A stretch of DNA of 27,508 bases from an uncultured Lachnospiraceae bacterium. Its GTDB lineage: Bacteria > Bacillota > Clostridia > Lachnospirales > Lachnospiraceae. The position numbers and the translations under genes are program-made. Shown here one piece after another: positions 16,889-23,812 of the stretch (positions are counted from its first letter, which is position 1; each line of letters opens with the position of its first letter). The notes under the pieces are model-generated. The model worked only from the letters and a program-made list of their open reading frames with translations, did not search any database and had not been told where the DNA came from. The stretch spans positions 1 to 27,508 of the forward strand of contig CAJUCG010000016.1 of NCBI GenBank assembly GCA_910585065.1, given 5' to 3'.

Positions 16889-17176
16889 CTATCCCACAGT
16901 TTTTGGCACTACAAACTGCTCTTCCTTACTGCGCGGCGCATTTAAAAGCAGTGCTTTTGTTTCTTCTTTATTTGTCACCACATCCTCCCGAAACACATTG
17001 GTAAGCAAAAATACATGGGACATTGGTTCAAGACCCTTTGTATCAAGCCCGTTCATCGTATCCATATATCCAAGAATTTTGGAGAGATCCTCCTTTGCCC
17101 TCTCCACCGCCTCTTTATCAAGCTCCAATTTTGCAAGTGCTGCCACATAGGCAATTGTCTCATCCGTTATCTCCAT
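16889..17176 (-). CDS. gatC: Aspartyl/glutamyl-tRNA(Asn/Gln) amidotransferase subunit C
   Basis: The small subunit that wraps around GatA and GatB and stabilises the complex. From the ATG at 17176 it has 95 residues, with typical GatC features: ITDETIAYVAALAKLEL near the N-terminus, DLSKILGYMDTMNGLDT, and PMSHVFLLTNVFREDVV. The start is supported by GAGGAGG eight bases upstream. A longer in-frame ATG (17209) would add a basic MAKKKSEEVFI extension but has no good ribosome binding site. It lies 154 bp after aspS, in a gap that holds a possible extra promoter. Confidence 0.93.
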   Translation of the reverse strand: MEITDETIAYVAALAKLELDKEAVERAKEDLSKILGYMDTMNGLDTKGLEPMSHVFLLTNVFREDVVTNKEETKALLLNAPRSKEEQFVVPKTVG

Positions 17177-17226
17177 GATAAAAACCTCCTCTGATTTTTT
17201 CTTAGCCATTCGATCAAATTTCCCTT

Positions 17227-17255
17227 GTTATATCACTTCTGATATATTTTCTCAA
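17227..17255 (-). promoter_or_regulatory. Possible internal promoter for gatCAB
   Basis: In the aspS-gatC gap the minus strand reads TTGAGA (17250-17255), 17 bases, then TATAAC (17227-17232). The spacer contains the palindrome-like ATATATCAGAAGTGATATA, overlapping the -10 box. It could give gatCAB a supply independent of the T-box. There is no terminator between aspS and gatC, so read-through is also expected. Confidence 0.45.
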
Positions 17256-17330
17256 AGCGAATGTACAAGATTCATTAAAAGATTTTCTAAACAAACCTGG
17301 TCGCTATCCCATTCGTTTTGTACGTATATC

Positions 17331-18674
17331 TTACGGGGTCAGTCTAGTTACATCCCTCGCAAACAATGCTGCCCCTCTTACATTAGCCTCGCCAATCAAC
17401 TGCATAGTCAGCCGCTCCAACCCAATGCCAAGCCCCCCATGCGGCGGCATTCCATATTTAAAAATCATAAGATAGTCCCTAAAATCCGCTGACTTCATCC
17501 CGCGCTTTTCCATCTTTTTTACTATTGCATCATAGTCATGGATGCGCTGCCCGCCCGTTGTCACTTCCATCCCCTTAAAAAGCAAGTCAAAACTCAGCGT
17601 AAACTTCGGATCAGCAGGGTCATCCATCGCATAAAACGGTCGCTTTTTCGACGGGTAATGCGTAACAAAGACAAAATCACTGCCGTATTCCTCTTTAAAA
17701 TACCGCCCAATCAAAACTTCCTCCTCCGGCTCCAAATCATAGGGATTTTTAATTGTATGCCCATATTTTTCCGATGCGAGCCGTTTTGCCTCGTCAAAGC
17801 GCACCGACGGAATTTTTTCCGTATCCGGCAGAGTAATTTCAAGTAGAGAGATCTCTTTTTGATATTCCGCGCCAAGCAGCCGCACCACATAGGAGAGCAT
17901 TGCCGACTCCATCTCCATAATCTCTGCAAAATCTTCAATATAACCCATCTCAAAATCCAGTCCCGTATACTCATTTAAATGCCGCACAGTATTGTGCTTC
18001 TCCGCACGAAAAACTGGTCCCACTTCAAAGACACGGTCATAAACACCAACCATGGTCTGCTTGTAAAACTGCGGGCTCTGCGCTAAAAATGCAAGTTTTC
18101 CAAAATATTCCAATTTAAAAACATTCGCCCCACCCTCCGCGTTGCCTGCCACAATCTTCGGGGTATGGATCTCGGTAAAATGCTGTTCAAATAAAAAATC
18201 TCGAAATCCGCGCACAATTCCTTCCTGAAGCTTAAAAATTGCACGCTCCCGCAGGTTGCGTAGCGAGATAGGTCTTAAATTTAATTTGGTTTCCAGAGAA
18301 GTGTTTAATTTCCTCTTTGCAATCGGCAGAGGAATCATCGCGTTCTTATCCGGCGCAGAAAGCACAAGAATTTTCGTTATCTGGAGTTCAACCCCCTGCG
18401 GCGCACGGCTCTCTTTTCTCACCATACCAGAAACCTTTACCGCTGTTCCCTCCTTTAGTGTGCGCACGGTATCCGCCAATTCTATCTTCCCTTCATCTGT
18501 TACGCACTGTACCAGCCCTTCACTGCTGCGCAGTACCAGAAACAAAATTTCCCCCATATCGCGCAGGGTATGCACCATTCCGTTTACCTTCACTTCTCTG
18601 TCATCCCAATCTCCCTGCAAAATCTCACTGATCTTCCAGATATCCTTCGGTTTCATTCCTGTGATAAACTCCAT
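17331..18674 (-). CDS. aspS: Aspartyl-tRNA synthetase, archaeal (non-discriminating) type
   Basis: Charges Asp onto tRNA(Asp) and, if non-discriminating, also onto tRNA(Asn), giving the substrate for GatCAB. At 447 residues it is the short archaeal/eukaryal-type AspRS without the bacterial GAD insertion. The OB-fold anticodon domain is at about 26-105, class II motif 2 FRAEKHNTVRHLNEYTG starts at 222, and motif 3 GLGIGLERLTMQL lies near the C-terminus. In the anticodon-binding loop the usual discriminating Trp (GWVH) is Met33 (GMVH), and Pro92 follows in RAPQG. Both agree with a relaxed anticodon reading, but this is inference. The ATG has AAGGAGG upstream. The position behind a T-box and before gatCAB fits Asn-tRNA formation. 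A lysyl- or asparaginyl-tRNA synthetase is excluded by the motif pattern, with less than total certainty for AsnRS. Confidence 0.86.
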   Translation of the reverse strand: MEFITGMKPKDIWKISEILQGDWDDREVKVNGMVHTLRDMGEILFLVLRSSEGLVQCVTDEGKIELADTVRTLKEGTAVKVSGMVRKESRAPQGVELQITKILVLSAPDKNAMIPLPIAKRKLNTSLETKLNLRPISLRNLRERAIFKLQEGIVRGFRDFLFEQHFTEIHTPKIVAGNAEGGANVFKLEYFGKLAFLAQSPQFYKQTMVGVYDRVFEVGPVFRAEKHNTVRHLNEYTGLDFEMGYIEDFAEIMEMESAMLSYVVRLLGAEYQKEISLLEITLPDTEKIPSVRFDEAKRLASEKYGHTIKNPYDLEPEEEVLIGRYFKEEYGSDFVFVTHYPSKKRPFYAMDDPADPKFTLSFDLLFKGMEVTTGGQRIHDYDAIVKKMEKRGMKSADFRDYLMIFKYGMPPHGGLGIGLERLTMQLIGEANVRGAALFARDVTRLTP

Positions 18675-18740
18675 CGTCCTGCCTCCTTCTCAAATCAAAA
18701 CAGATATTTGCAATTTTCTGTGCCGGACATCTCTGTATAC

Positions 18741-18766
18741 AAAAAAAAGCCCCAGAATCTGGAGCT
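18741..18766 (-). terminator. Regulated terminator of the T-box leader
   Basis: On the minus strand AGCTCCAG, a 3-base loop, CTGGGGCT and eight T residues form an intrinsic terminator about 65 bp before the aspS ATG. It would stop transcription when the T-box is not bound by uncharged tRNA. A second hairpin (CGGGA/TCCCG, using the 3' edge of the T-box core and 18795-18799) may compete with the antiterminator. Confidence 0.82.
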
Positions 18767-19064
18767 GTGCCCTGCCGCACAAAATCCAAAATTCCGGGAC
18801 GAGAAATTTCCATCCATTTCCCGCGGTACCACCCGCGTTGGGAAGCACCTTTGCCTCCCCTCTCTTACGCTTAACGCGCGCAACGCGCGACCCTACTAAT
18901 AGTTCAAGCCGCGAGCTCCAGAGTGTTCCCATATCGTATCGCCGCATCAGGGGTATGCTCTCAGTCGGTGACATACCGTTCCTGTCGTTCGGTGCGACCC
19001 TGATACTATAGAGTCTCCTTCTTAGCTGTTTATTCTTTGCCGCATTGTGCCGCAAAAAATTATG
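18741..19064 (-). promoter_or_regulatory. T-box riboswitch leader of aspS-gatCAB
   Basis: A leader of about 390 bases precedes aspS. The T-box core, AACGCGGGTGGTACCGCGG on the minus strand (18821-18839), includes TGGT to pair with the tRNA acceptor end and can fold into the antiterminator (CGCGG/CCGCG around the bulge). Upstream, a Stem I candidate has AGTA on its 5' side (in CTATAGTATCAGGG). Its 3' side carries GGGAACAC (18923-18930), in which GAA (Glu) and AAC (Asn) overlap by two bases and AAC is followed by A. A CGCGC/GCGCG hairpin (18875-18889) is a likely Stem III. Uncharged tRNA should stabilise the antiterminator and turn the operon on. Two GAT (Asp) triplets further into the same strand are alternative specifiers, so the codon assignment is tentative; the T-box itself is secure. 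Confidence 0.9.
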
Positions 19065-19070
19065 CCACCC

Positions 19071-19099
19071 ATACTATCACAGGAAAATCAGAAAGTCAA
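19071..19099 (-). promoter_or_regulatory. Promoter of the aspS-gatCAB operon
   Basis: TTGACT (19094-19099), a 17-base spacer and TAGTAT (19071-19076) on the minus strand, giving a start near 19064 at the 5' end of the T-box leader. Confidence 0.72.
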
Positions 19100-19203
19100 T
19101 ATACAAATATTTATTTTAATCAAAAACTATTTCGGTTATCGTTATTTTTATAATCCACATCCCCTTTGAAGATATGCTTTTTTCTCTAGGTACTTCATAT
19201 ATC

Positions 19204-19380
19204 TTACCTTACAACTATGTCATTCTCTTTCTTATCTTTGATCTGCGAAATTGCTGCCTGCACCACTTTATTATACCTTAGTTCCACGGCAATGGCTGGT
19301 TTGTTCCTCCTTGACAGCGGCAGAAATACAATATCCGCACAACCCATAATATTTCTCCATTTCCATACAAATATTTTATT
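19204..19380 (-). pseudogene. Remnant of a DUF1703/PD-(D/E)XK nuclease-domain protein (AAA-ATPase-like family)
   Basis: Between the T-box promoter and the acc terminator, the minus strand holds an open stretch (ATG 19345-19347, stop 19204-19206, 47 codons). It reads MGCADIVFLPLSRRNKPAIA and then VELRYNKVVQAAISQIKDKK. This is the recognisable nuclease core of the large AAA-ATPase-like DUF1703 family, where intact members read roughly GRADIVLxP...KPAIVIELKWNK...AIxQIKEK. In-frame codons continue upstream to a stop near 19390, and a weak trace (KHIFKGDVDYKN) follows downstream after several stops. The E-x-K lysine is Arg in this copy. The long N-terminal ATPase part is absent. The 430-bp stretch 19100-19531 contains nothing else but the terminator. 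Confidence 0.6.
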
Positions 19381-19462
19381 AAATCAATATCCTTTTTCAA
19401 AAATTTTATCACCCATTTAAAGCGGGTAAGTCAGGTTGAACCTTCAGACAGGGGAGAATGCT

Positions 19463-19517
19463 ATGAAAAAATCCCCCATCTAAAAAAGTTTATCTTAAAG
19501 ACGGGGGATTTTTTATT
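19463..19517 (-). terminator. Terminator of the fab/acc operon
   Basis: AAAAAATCCCCC (19466-19477) and GGGGGATTTTTT (19503-19514) form a perfect 12-bp stem around a 25-base loop, with three further possible pairs inside. A T run follows in both directions. It lies just past the accA stop codon on the minus strand. Confidence 0.88.
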
Positions 19518-19531
19518 ATAGTTAAAGCAAA

Positions 19532-20440
19532 TTAAAATTTCCGAAACCGTTCATACCTCTCTTCTACAATCTGCACCGGAGTTTTTCGGTGATATATGCG
19601 CAAAAATTCTAAAATTCCCGCGCGCAGTTCCTTCGTCACAAGTTCCATATTGTCACGGTTTAATACCGCAGACTCCTCCGCGCTCTCCTTTAGTATAATA
19701 TCCTCTTCCCTATCCGTATCTTCCGCTTCTTCCTTCCTTGTTTCCTCCCACTCTTCTTCCCTATCTGATGCTTCTTCCCGCTCTGGCAAGGACTCTCCAA
19801 ACACCCGCTCCACAATATGCAGCCCCTTTAAATCCTCCGCCGTAATTTTCATTACCCCAGCTGCCTCATCCGCGCGCTTACCATCCTTCCACAAAATCGA
19901 CGCAAATCCCTCGGGTGAGAGGATGGAATAAGTTGCGTTCTCAAGCATCCAGACCTCGTTGGCTACTGCGAGCGCGAGCGCGCCTCCGCTGCCGCCCTCC
20001 CCGATAAAAATGGAGAGTACTGGCACTTTAAGTGCCGACATTTCATAGAGATTGCGTGCGATCGCTTCACCCTGACCGCGTTCCTCCGCCTCGATCCCGC
20101 AGAATGCCCCCGGCGTATCAACAAAACAGATAATGGGACGACCAAATTTTTCTGCCTGCTTCATCAGGCGCAATGCTTTGCGGTATCCATCCGGATAAGG
20201 CATCCCGAAATTGCGTTTTTGGTTCTGCTTTAAGGTGCGCCCCTTTTGCTCCCCGATTACTGTTACCATAATTCCTTCAATCCTTGCGATCCCACCCACA
20301 ATCGCCCCGTCGTCCCGGCAGACGCGATCGCCGTGCAATTCCATAAAACGGTCAAAAATACCACTGATATAATCAATGCTTGTCGGGCGCTCGCTGCTTC
20401 TAGCACGCTTTACCCGCTCCCATGCCGTCAATTCTTCCAT
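19532..20440 (-). CDS. accA: Acetyl-CoA carboxylase carboxyltransferase subunit alpha, with an acidic insertion
   Basis: With AccD it moves the carboxyl group from carboxybiotin to acetyl-CoA, giving malonyl-CoA. The 302 residues contain the crotonase-like core, with ELHGDRVCRDDGAIVGGI, GEQKGR, RNFGMPYPDGYRKALRLM, DTPGAFCGIEAEERGQGEAI and GEGGSGGALALAVA. The C-terminus ends ERYERFRKF as usual. Between residues 216 and 257 the normal GGAHRD-type linker is replaced by a tract in which 20 of 37 residues (220-256) are Asp or Glu. I start at the ATG at 20440, five bases after GGAGGGG; longer readings have no ribosome binding site at a usable distance. It is the last gene of the operon, 16 bp after accD. 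Confidence 0.94.
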   Translation of the reverse strand: MEELTAWERVKRARSSERPTSIDYISGIFDRFMELHGDRVCRDDGAIVGGIARIEGIMVTVIGEQKGRTLKQNQKRNFGMPYPDGYRKALRLMKQAEKFGRPIICFVDTPGAFCGIEAEERGQGEAIARNLYEMSALKVPVLSIFIGEGGSGGALALAVANEVWMLENATYSILSPEGFASILWKDGKRADEAAGVMKITAEDLKGLHIVERVFGESLPEREEASDREEEWEETRKEEAEDTDREEDIILKESAEESAVLNRDNMELVTKELRAGILEFLRIYHRKTPVQIVEERYERFRKF

Positions 20441-20456
20441 GATCCCCTCCATACCC

Positions 20457-21353
20457 CTAATCAATCTCCAACTTCTCTTGTGGGGGCACCGGCGCGGCAA
20501 AGTTTTGCATAACCAGCGGTTTTTCCCCTCCGTTTGCCTCAATCAAAAAGGAGAGTGTTTTCTTCATGCGCTCACGCTTTACAATTTTATCCACAAAACC
20601 ATGTTCCAACAAAAATTCTGCCCGCTGAAATCCTTCCGGTAATTTCTGTCCAATTGTCTGCTCAATTACGCGCGGTCCTGCAAAACCGATCAGTGCGCCG
20701 GGCTCTGCTAACACCGTATCGCCAAGCATAGCAAAACTTGCCATCACCCCGCCTGTTGTCGGGTCAGTTAAAACAGAGACATAATAAAGTCCTGCATCGG
20801 AATGCCTTTTTAATGCCCCGGAGGTCTTTGCCATCTGCATTAGGGATACAATCCCCTCCTGCATTCTCGCACCGCCTGAACTGCAAAAAATCACAATGGG
20901 AAGGCGTTCTCTTGTCGCCCGCTCAATCATTCTGGTCAGCTTCTCGCCCACGATCTCTCCCATGCTGCCCATCATAAAAGAAGCAGCCATCACCCCGATG
21001 GCAGCCGGCATCCCATCAATGCGCACCGCGCCAGTTAGCACAGCTTCGTCAATCCCCGTCACCTGGCGCATATGTTCTAATTTCTCAAGATATCCCGGAA
21101 ATTTTAGCGGGTCGGAAATGGGCAGATCCATATCCCACTCTGAAAAACTGCCCTTGTCCGCCACCATACTAACGCGCGCGCGCGGCGGAACACGAAAATA
21201 AGTCTGACAATTTGGACAGGTATGGTAATTTGTCACCACATCCTCCGAACAGATAATCTCCCCACATTTTTCGCATTTCTGAAACAGACCATCCGGCACT
21301 TGCGGCTCTGCAAAATCCATTCGGTACTCGCTCTTTTTGCTTCTCTCTGCCAA
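20457..21353 (-). CDS. accD: Acetyl-CoA carboxylase carboxyltransferase subunit beta
   Basis: Partner of AccA. The 298-residue product has the N-terminal zinc ribbon, Cys27-x2-Cys30 and Cys46-x2-Cys49 (KCEKCG and CPNC), then the crotonase-like core with SGGARMQEG and DPTTGGVMASFAMLGD. The start is a TTG at 21353 with GGAGG eight bases upstream; the accC stop is only 3 bp away, so the two genes are coupled. The beta-alpha order accD-accA is typical for Firmicutes. Confidence 0.95.
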   Translation of the reverse strand: MAERSKKSEYRMDFAEPQVPDGLFQKCEKCGEIICSEDVVTNYHTCPNCQTYFRVPPRARVSMVADKGSFSEWDMDLPISDPLKFPGYLEKLEHMRQVTGIDEAVLTGAVRIDGMPAAIGVMAASFMMGSMGEIVGEKLTRMIERATRERLPIVIFCSSGGARMQEGIVSLMQMAKTSGALKRHSDAGLYYVSVLTDPTTGGVMASFAMLGDTVLAEPGALIGFAGPRVIEQTIGQKLPEGFQRAEFLLEHGFVDKIVKRERMKKTLSFLIEANGGEKPLVMQNFAAPVPPQEKLEID

Positions 21354-21356
21354 TTG

Positions 21357-22736
21357 TTACACCTCCAGCCCATCTTTCTCTCCCTGCTCTTTTTTTCTCT
21401 TTAGCAGCTCTTCCACAAAATCCGTATCAATCTCCCCCGAAACAAAATCCGGGTCATCGAGCAATTCCCTCTGAAACTGTCTGTTGGTTTCAATTCCTTC
21501 AATTACAAGTTCATCGAGAACACCGCGCATTTTTGCGATCGCCTCCTCGCGGTTGGCACCATACGTCATCACCTTTGCCGCCAGCGAATCATACATGGAT
21601 GGAATTACATATCCAGCATAAAGCGCGGTATCGATACGCACGCCATTGCCCCCTGGCAAATGTAGGCACAACACTTTCCCCGGCGAGGGCAGAAATCCTC
21701 TTGCCGGACATTCCGCATTGATCCGGCACTCAAGTGCGTGTCCGCGCAGCACAATATCACGCTGCGATAGATTGAGCCGCTCGCCGGACGCAATTCTTAA
21801 CTGTTCCTTGATTAAATCAAGCCCCGTCACCAGTTCCGTCACCCCATGCTCCACCTGGATGCGCGTATTCATCTCTATAAAATAAAAATTTTTCTTCCTA
21901 TCAAGGATAAATTCAATTGTCCCCGCATTGTGGTAGCCTGCCGCTTTTGCCGCGCGCACTGCTGCCTCCCCCATCCTGCACCTCAGCTCTTCATCCAGTG
22001 CCGCGGAAGGGGACTCCTCTACCATTTTCTGATGTCTGCGCTGCACAGAACAGTCGCGTTCACCCAGATGTATCACATTTCCATAATTGTCTGCTAAAAT
22101 TTGGAATTCAATATGTCTTGCATGTTCAATATATTTTTCAATGTACATGGAATCGTCGCCGAACGCATTTTTTGCCTCGGTACTTGCCACTTCAAACAGA
22201 TGAATAAAATCGTCGGAGCTATGGACAATGCGCATCCCCTTTCCGCCGCCGCCCGCGCTGGCCTTGATAATCACCGGATAGCCAAAAGTGTCCGCCAACT
22301 GTCTGCCAAACTCCGCGTCAAATACTGGCTCGGACGTTCCCGGAACCACCGGGACACCCGCCGCCGCCACGGTACCCCGCGCTGCGGATTTGTCACCCAT
22401 GCTCTCTATCACATCCCCGTCCGGTCCAACAAAAGTAATATTGCACTTCCGGCACAAATTTGCAAATTTTGCATTCTCTGCGAGAAATCCAAATCCCGGA
22501 TGAATCGCATCCGCCCCAGAGGCGATTGTCGCGCACAAAATACGCTCCATTTTCAGGTAGCTCTCCTTCGCTAAAGCTTCGCCGATACAGACGGACTCAT
22601 CCGCTAACTTTACATGAAGCGCGTCCTTATCGGGGCGGGAATAGACGGCCACCGTCGCAATTCCCAGCTCCCTGCAGGCACGGATAATACGAACCGCAAT
22701 CTCGCCGCGGTTTGCAATCAACAACTTCTTAATCAT
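21357..22736 (-). CDS. accC: Acetyl-CoA carboxylase, biotin carboxylase subunit
   Basis: ATP-grasp enzyme that carboxylates the biotin on AccB using bicarbonate. From the ATG at 22736 it has 459 residues, starting MIKKLLIANRGEIAVRIIRA, the canonical AccC start. Other marks are the ATP-binding KASAGGGGKGMR loop, the ERDCSVQRRHQK block, EFILDRKKNFYFIEMNTRIQ and the closing biotin carboxylase C-terminal domain. Upstream in-frame codons (to 22790) do not match the family and were left out. It lies 100 bp after fabZ, the largest gap inside the operon. A weak GGGGA serves as ribosome binding site. Confidence 0.95.
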   Translation of the reverse strand: MIKKLLIANRGEIAVRIIRACRELGIATVAVYSRPDKDALHVKLADESVCIGEALAKESYLKMERILCATIASGADAIHPGFGFLAENAKFANLCRKCNITFVGPDGDVIESMGDKSAARGTVAAAGVPVVPGTSEPVFDAEFGRQLADTFGYPVIIKASAGGGGKGMRIVHSSDDFIHLFEVASTEAKNAFGDDSMYIEKYIEHARHIEFQILADNYGNVIHLGERDCSVQRRHQKMVEESPSAALDEELRCRMGEAAVRAAKAAGYHNAGTIEFILDRKKNFYFIEMNTRIQVEHGVTELVTGLDLIKEQLRIASGERLNLSQRDIVLRGHALECRINAECPARGFLPSPGKVLCLHLPGGNGVRIDTALYAGYVIPSMYDSLAAKVMTYGANREEAIAKMRGVLDELVIEGIETNRQFQRELLDDPDFVSGEIDTDFVEELLKRKKEQGEKDGLEV

Positions 22737-22836
22737 GATGTTCCCCATTCTGAAAGCGCGTCCTTTCCCCTGCTGCGGATAAAGGAACACTTTCTAATCT
22801 GCAACACAAAATTTTTGTCCGCAAAATATGCTGGAA

Positions 22837-23259
22837 CTAACCAACCATAAAAGTAATCTCACCTTCCGCAAAAATCTTGCTGCCATCGTAGGCTTTCGCC
22901 ATGCCAACACCGAGTGGTCCTTTACATTTTGTAATCTCAACTTCTAACGTCAGCACATCGCCCGGTATAACCTTGTTGCGGAAACGTGCTCTACTCACGC
23001 CGCCAAAATACACTGTCTTCCCCTTGTTCTGTTCAAGTGACAGACAGATGACCGCGCCGACCTGGGCGAGTGCCTCCATCACCAACACCCCCGGCATCAC
23101 CGGCTCCCCAGGGAAATGCCCGACAAAATACGGCTCATTCATGCTGACGCATTTCCTCCCAATTGCATATTTGCCCGGCTCCAGCTCGTCGATGCGGTCA
23201 ACCAGCAAAAACGGCGGGCGGTGCGGGATAATCTCCATAATTTCTTTACTTGTTAACAT
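22837..23259 (-). CDS. fabZ: 3-hydroxyacyl-[acyl-carrier-protein] dehydratase
   Basis: Hot-dog-fold enzyme that removes water from 3-hydroxyacyl-ACP to give trans-2-enoyl-ACP. At 140 residues it has normal FabZ length. The catalytic pair is His48 in YFVGHFPGEPVMPGVL and Glu62 in VMEALAQVGAV. The PHRPPFLLVDRI opening is also conserved. AGAGAGG precedes the ATG. It sits between accB and accC, an arrangement common in Clostridia fab operons. Confidence 0.96.
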   Translation of the reverse strand: MLTSKEIMEIIPHRPPFLLVDRIDELEPGKYAIGRKCVSMNEPYFVGHFPGEPVMPGVLVMEALAQVGAVICLSLEQNKGKTVYFGGVSRARFRNKVIPGDVLTLEVEITKCKGPLGVGMAKAYDGSKIFAEGEITFMVG

Positions 23260-23286
23260 AATTACCTCTCTGCTTTAATCCTTCCT

Positions 23287-23796
23287 TTATTTTGTGCGTA
23301 TCAGCATTAGTTCGTCCCCAAAACCGACCATTTTCTTATTCTCCACCAAAATCTTCTCCACTACGCCATCACAAGTCGCCTCAATTTCATTCATCAGCTT
23401 CATCGCCTCGATAATTCCAACGACCTGTCCTTTTTTTACCGTATCGCCAACCGTGACAAATGGTTCCTCTCCCTCACCTGGCGCATTATAGAATGTACCC
23501 ACCATAGGGGAGGTGATATACTCGCCGTTTGCAGGGGCTTGCTCCTTCCCTAAAGGGGTAAATATTGCCGGGATTGGGCATGCCTCCCCCATCGATGGCG
23601 GCAGCGGCGGCGGAACTAATGGTGTTCTCTGCGAAAAAATTGGCTGGGGTGCGCAGTTTCCGGACTCCTCTTTTCTCACCTTTGACGCAGTAAAGGTCAG
23701 GTCTTCTTTCTCATCCTTAAAATCAATTTTTACCTCGGTCAGATCGGAATCCGAAACCGCCTTAATCAAAGTAAGGATATCTTCTAATTTGATCAT
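23287..23796 (-). CDS. accB: Biotin carboxyl carrier protein of acetyl-CoA carboxylase
   Basis: Carries the biotin that shuttles CO2 between AccC and AccD/AccA. Of 169 residues, the N-terminal ~40 form the conserved helical region, about 45-88 is a Pro-rich flexible linker (LVPPPLPPS), and 92-169 is the biotinyl-lipoyl domain. Biotin is expected on Lys133 in EAMKLMNEI. The SPMVGTFYNAPGEGEEPFV segment is characteristic of AccB rather than of other biotin carriers. Confidence 0.96.
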   Translation of the reverse strand: MIKLEDILTLIKAVSDSDLTEVKIDFKDEKEDLTFTASKVRKEESGNCAPQPIFSQRTPLVPPPLPPSMGEACPIPAIFTPLGKEQAPANGEYITSPMVGTFYNAPGEGEEPFVTVGDTVKKGQVVGIIEAMKLMNEIEATCDGVVEKILVENKKMVGFGDELMLIRTK

Positions 23797-23812
23797 ACTC
23801 TGCTCCTCTTTT

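Noticed and set aside
19217..19420. 67-codon plus-strand open frame
   Set aside because: No ribosome binding site and a hydrophobic shadow-like composition. The minus strand of the same stretch encodes a recognisable nuclease-domain remnant.
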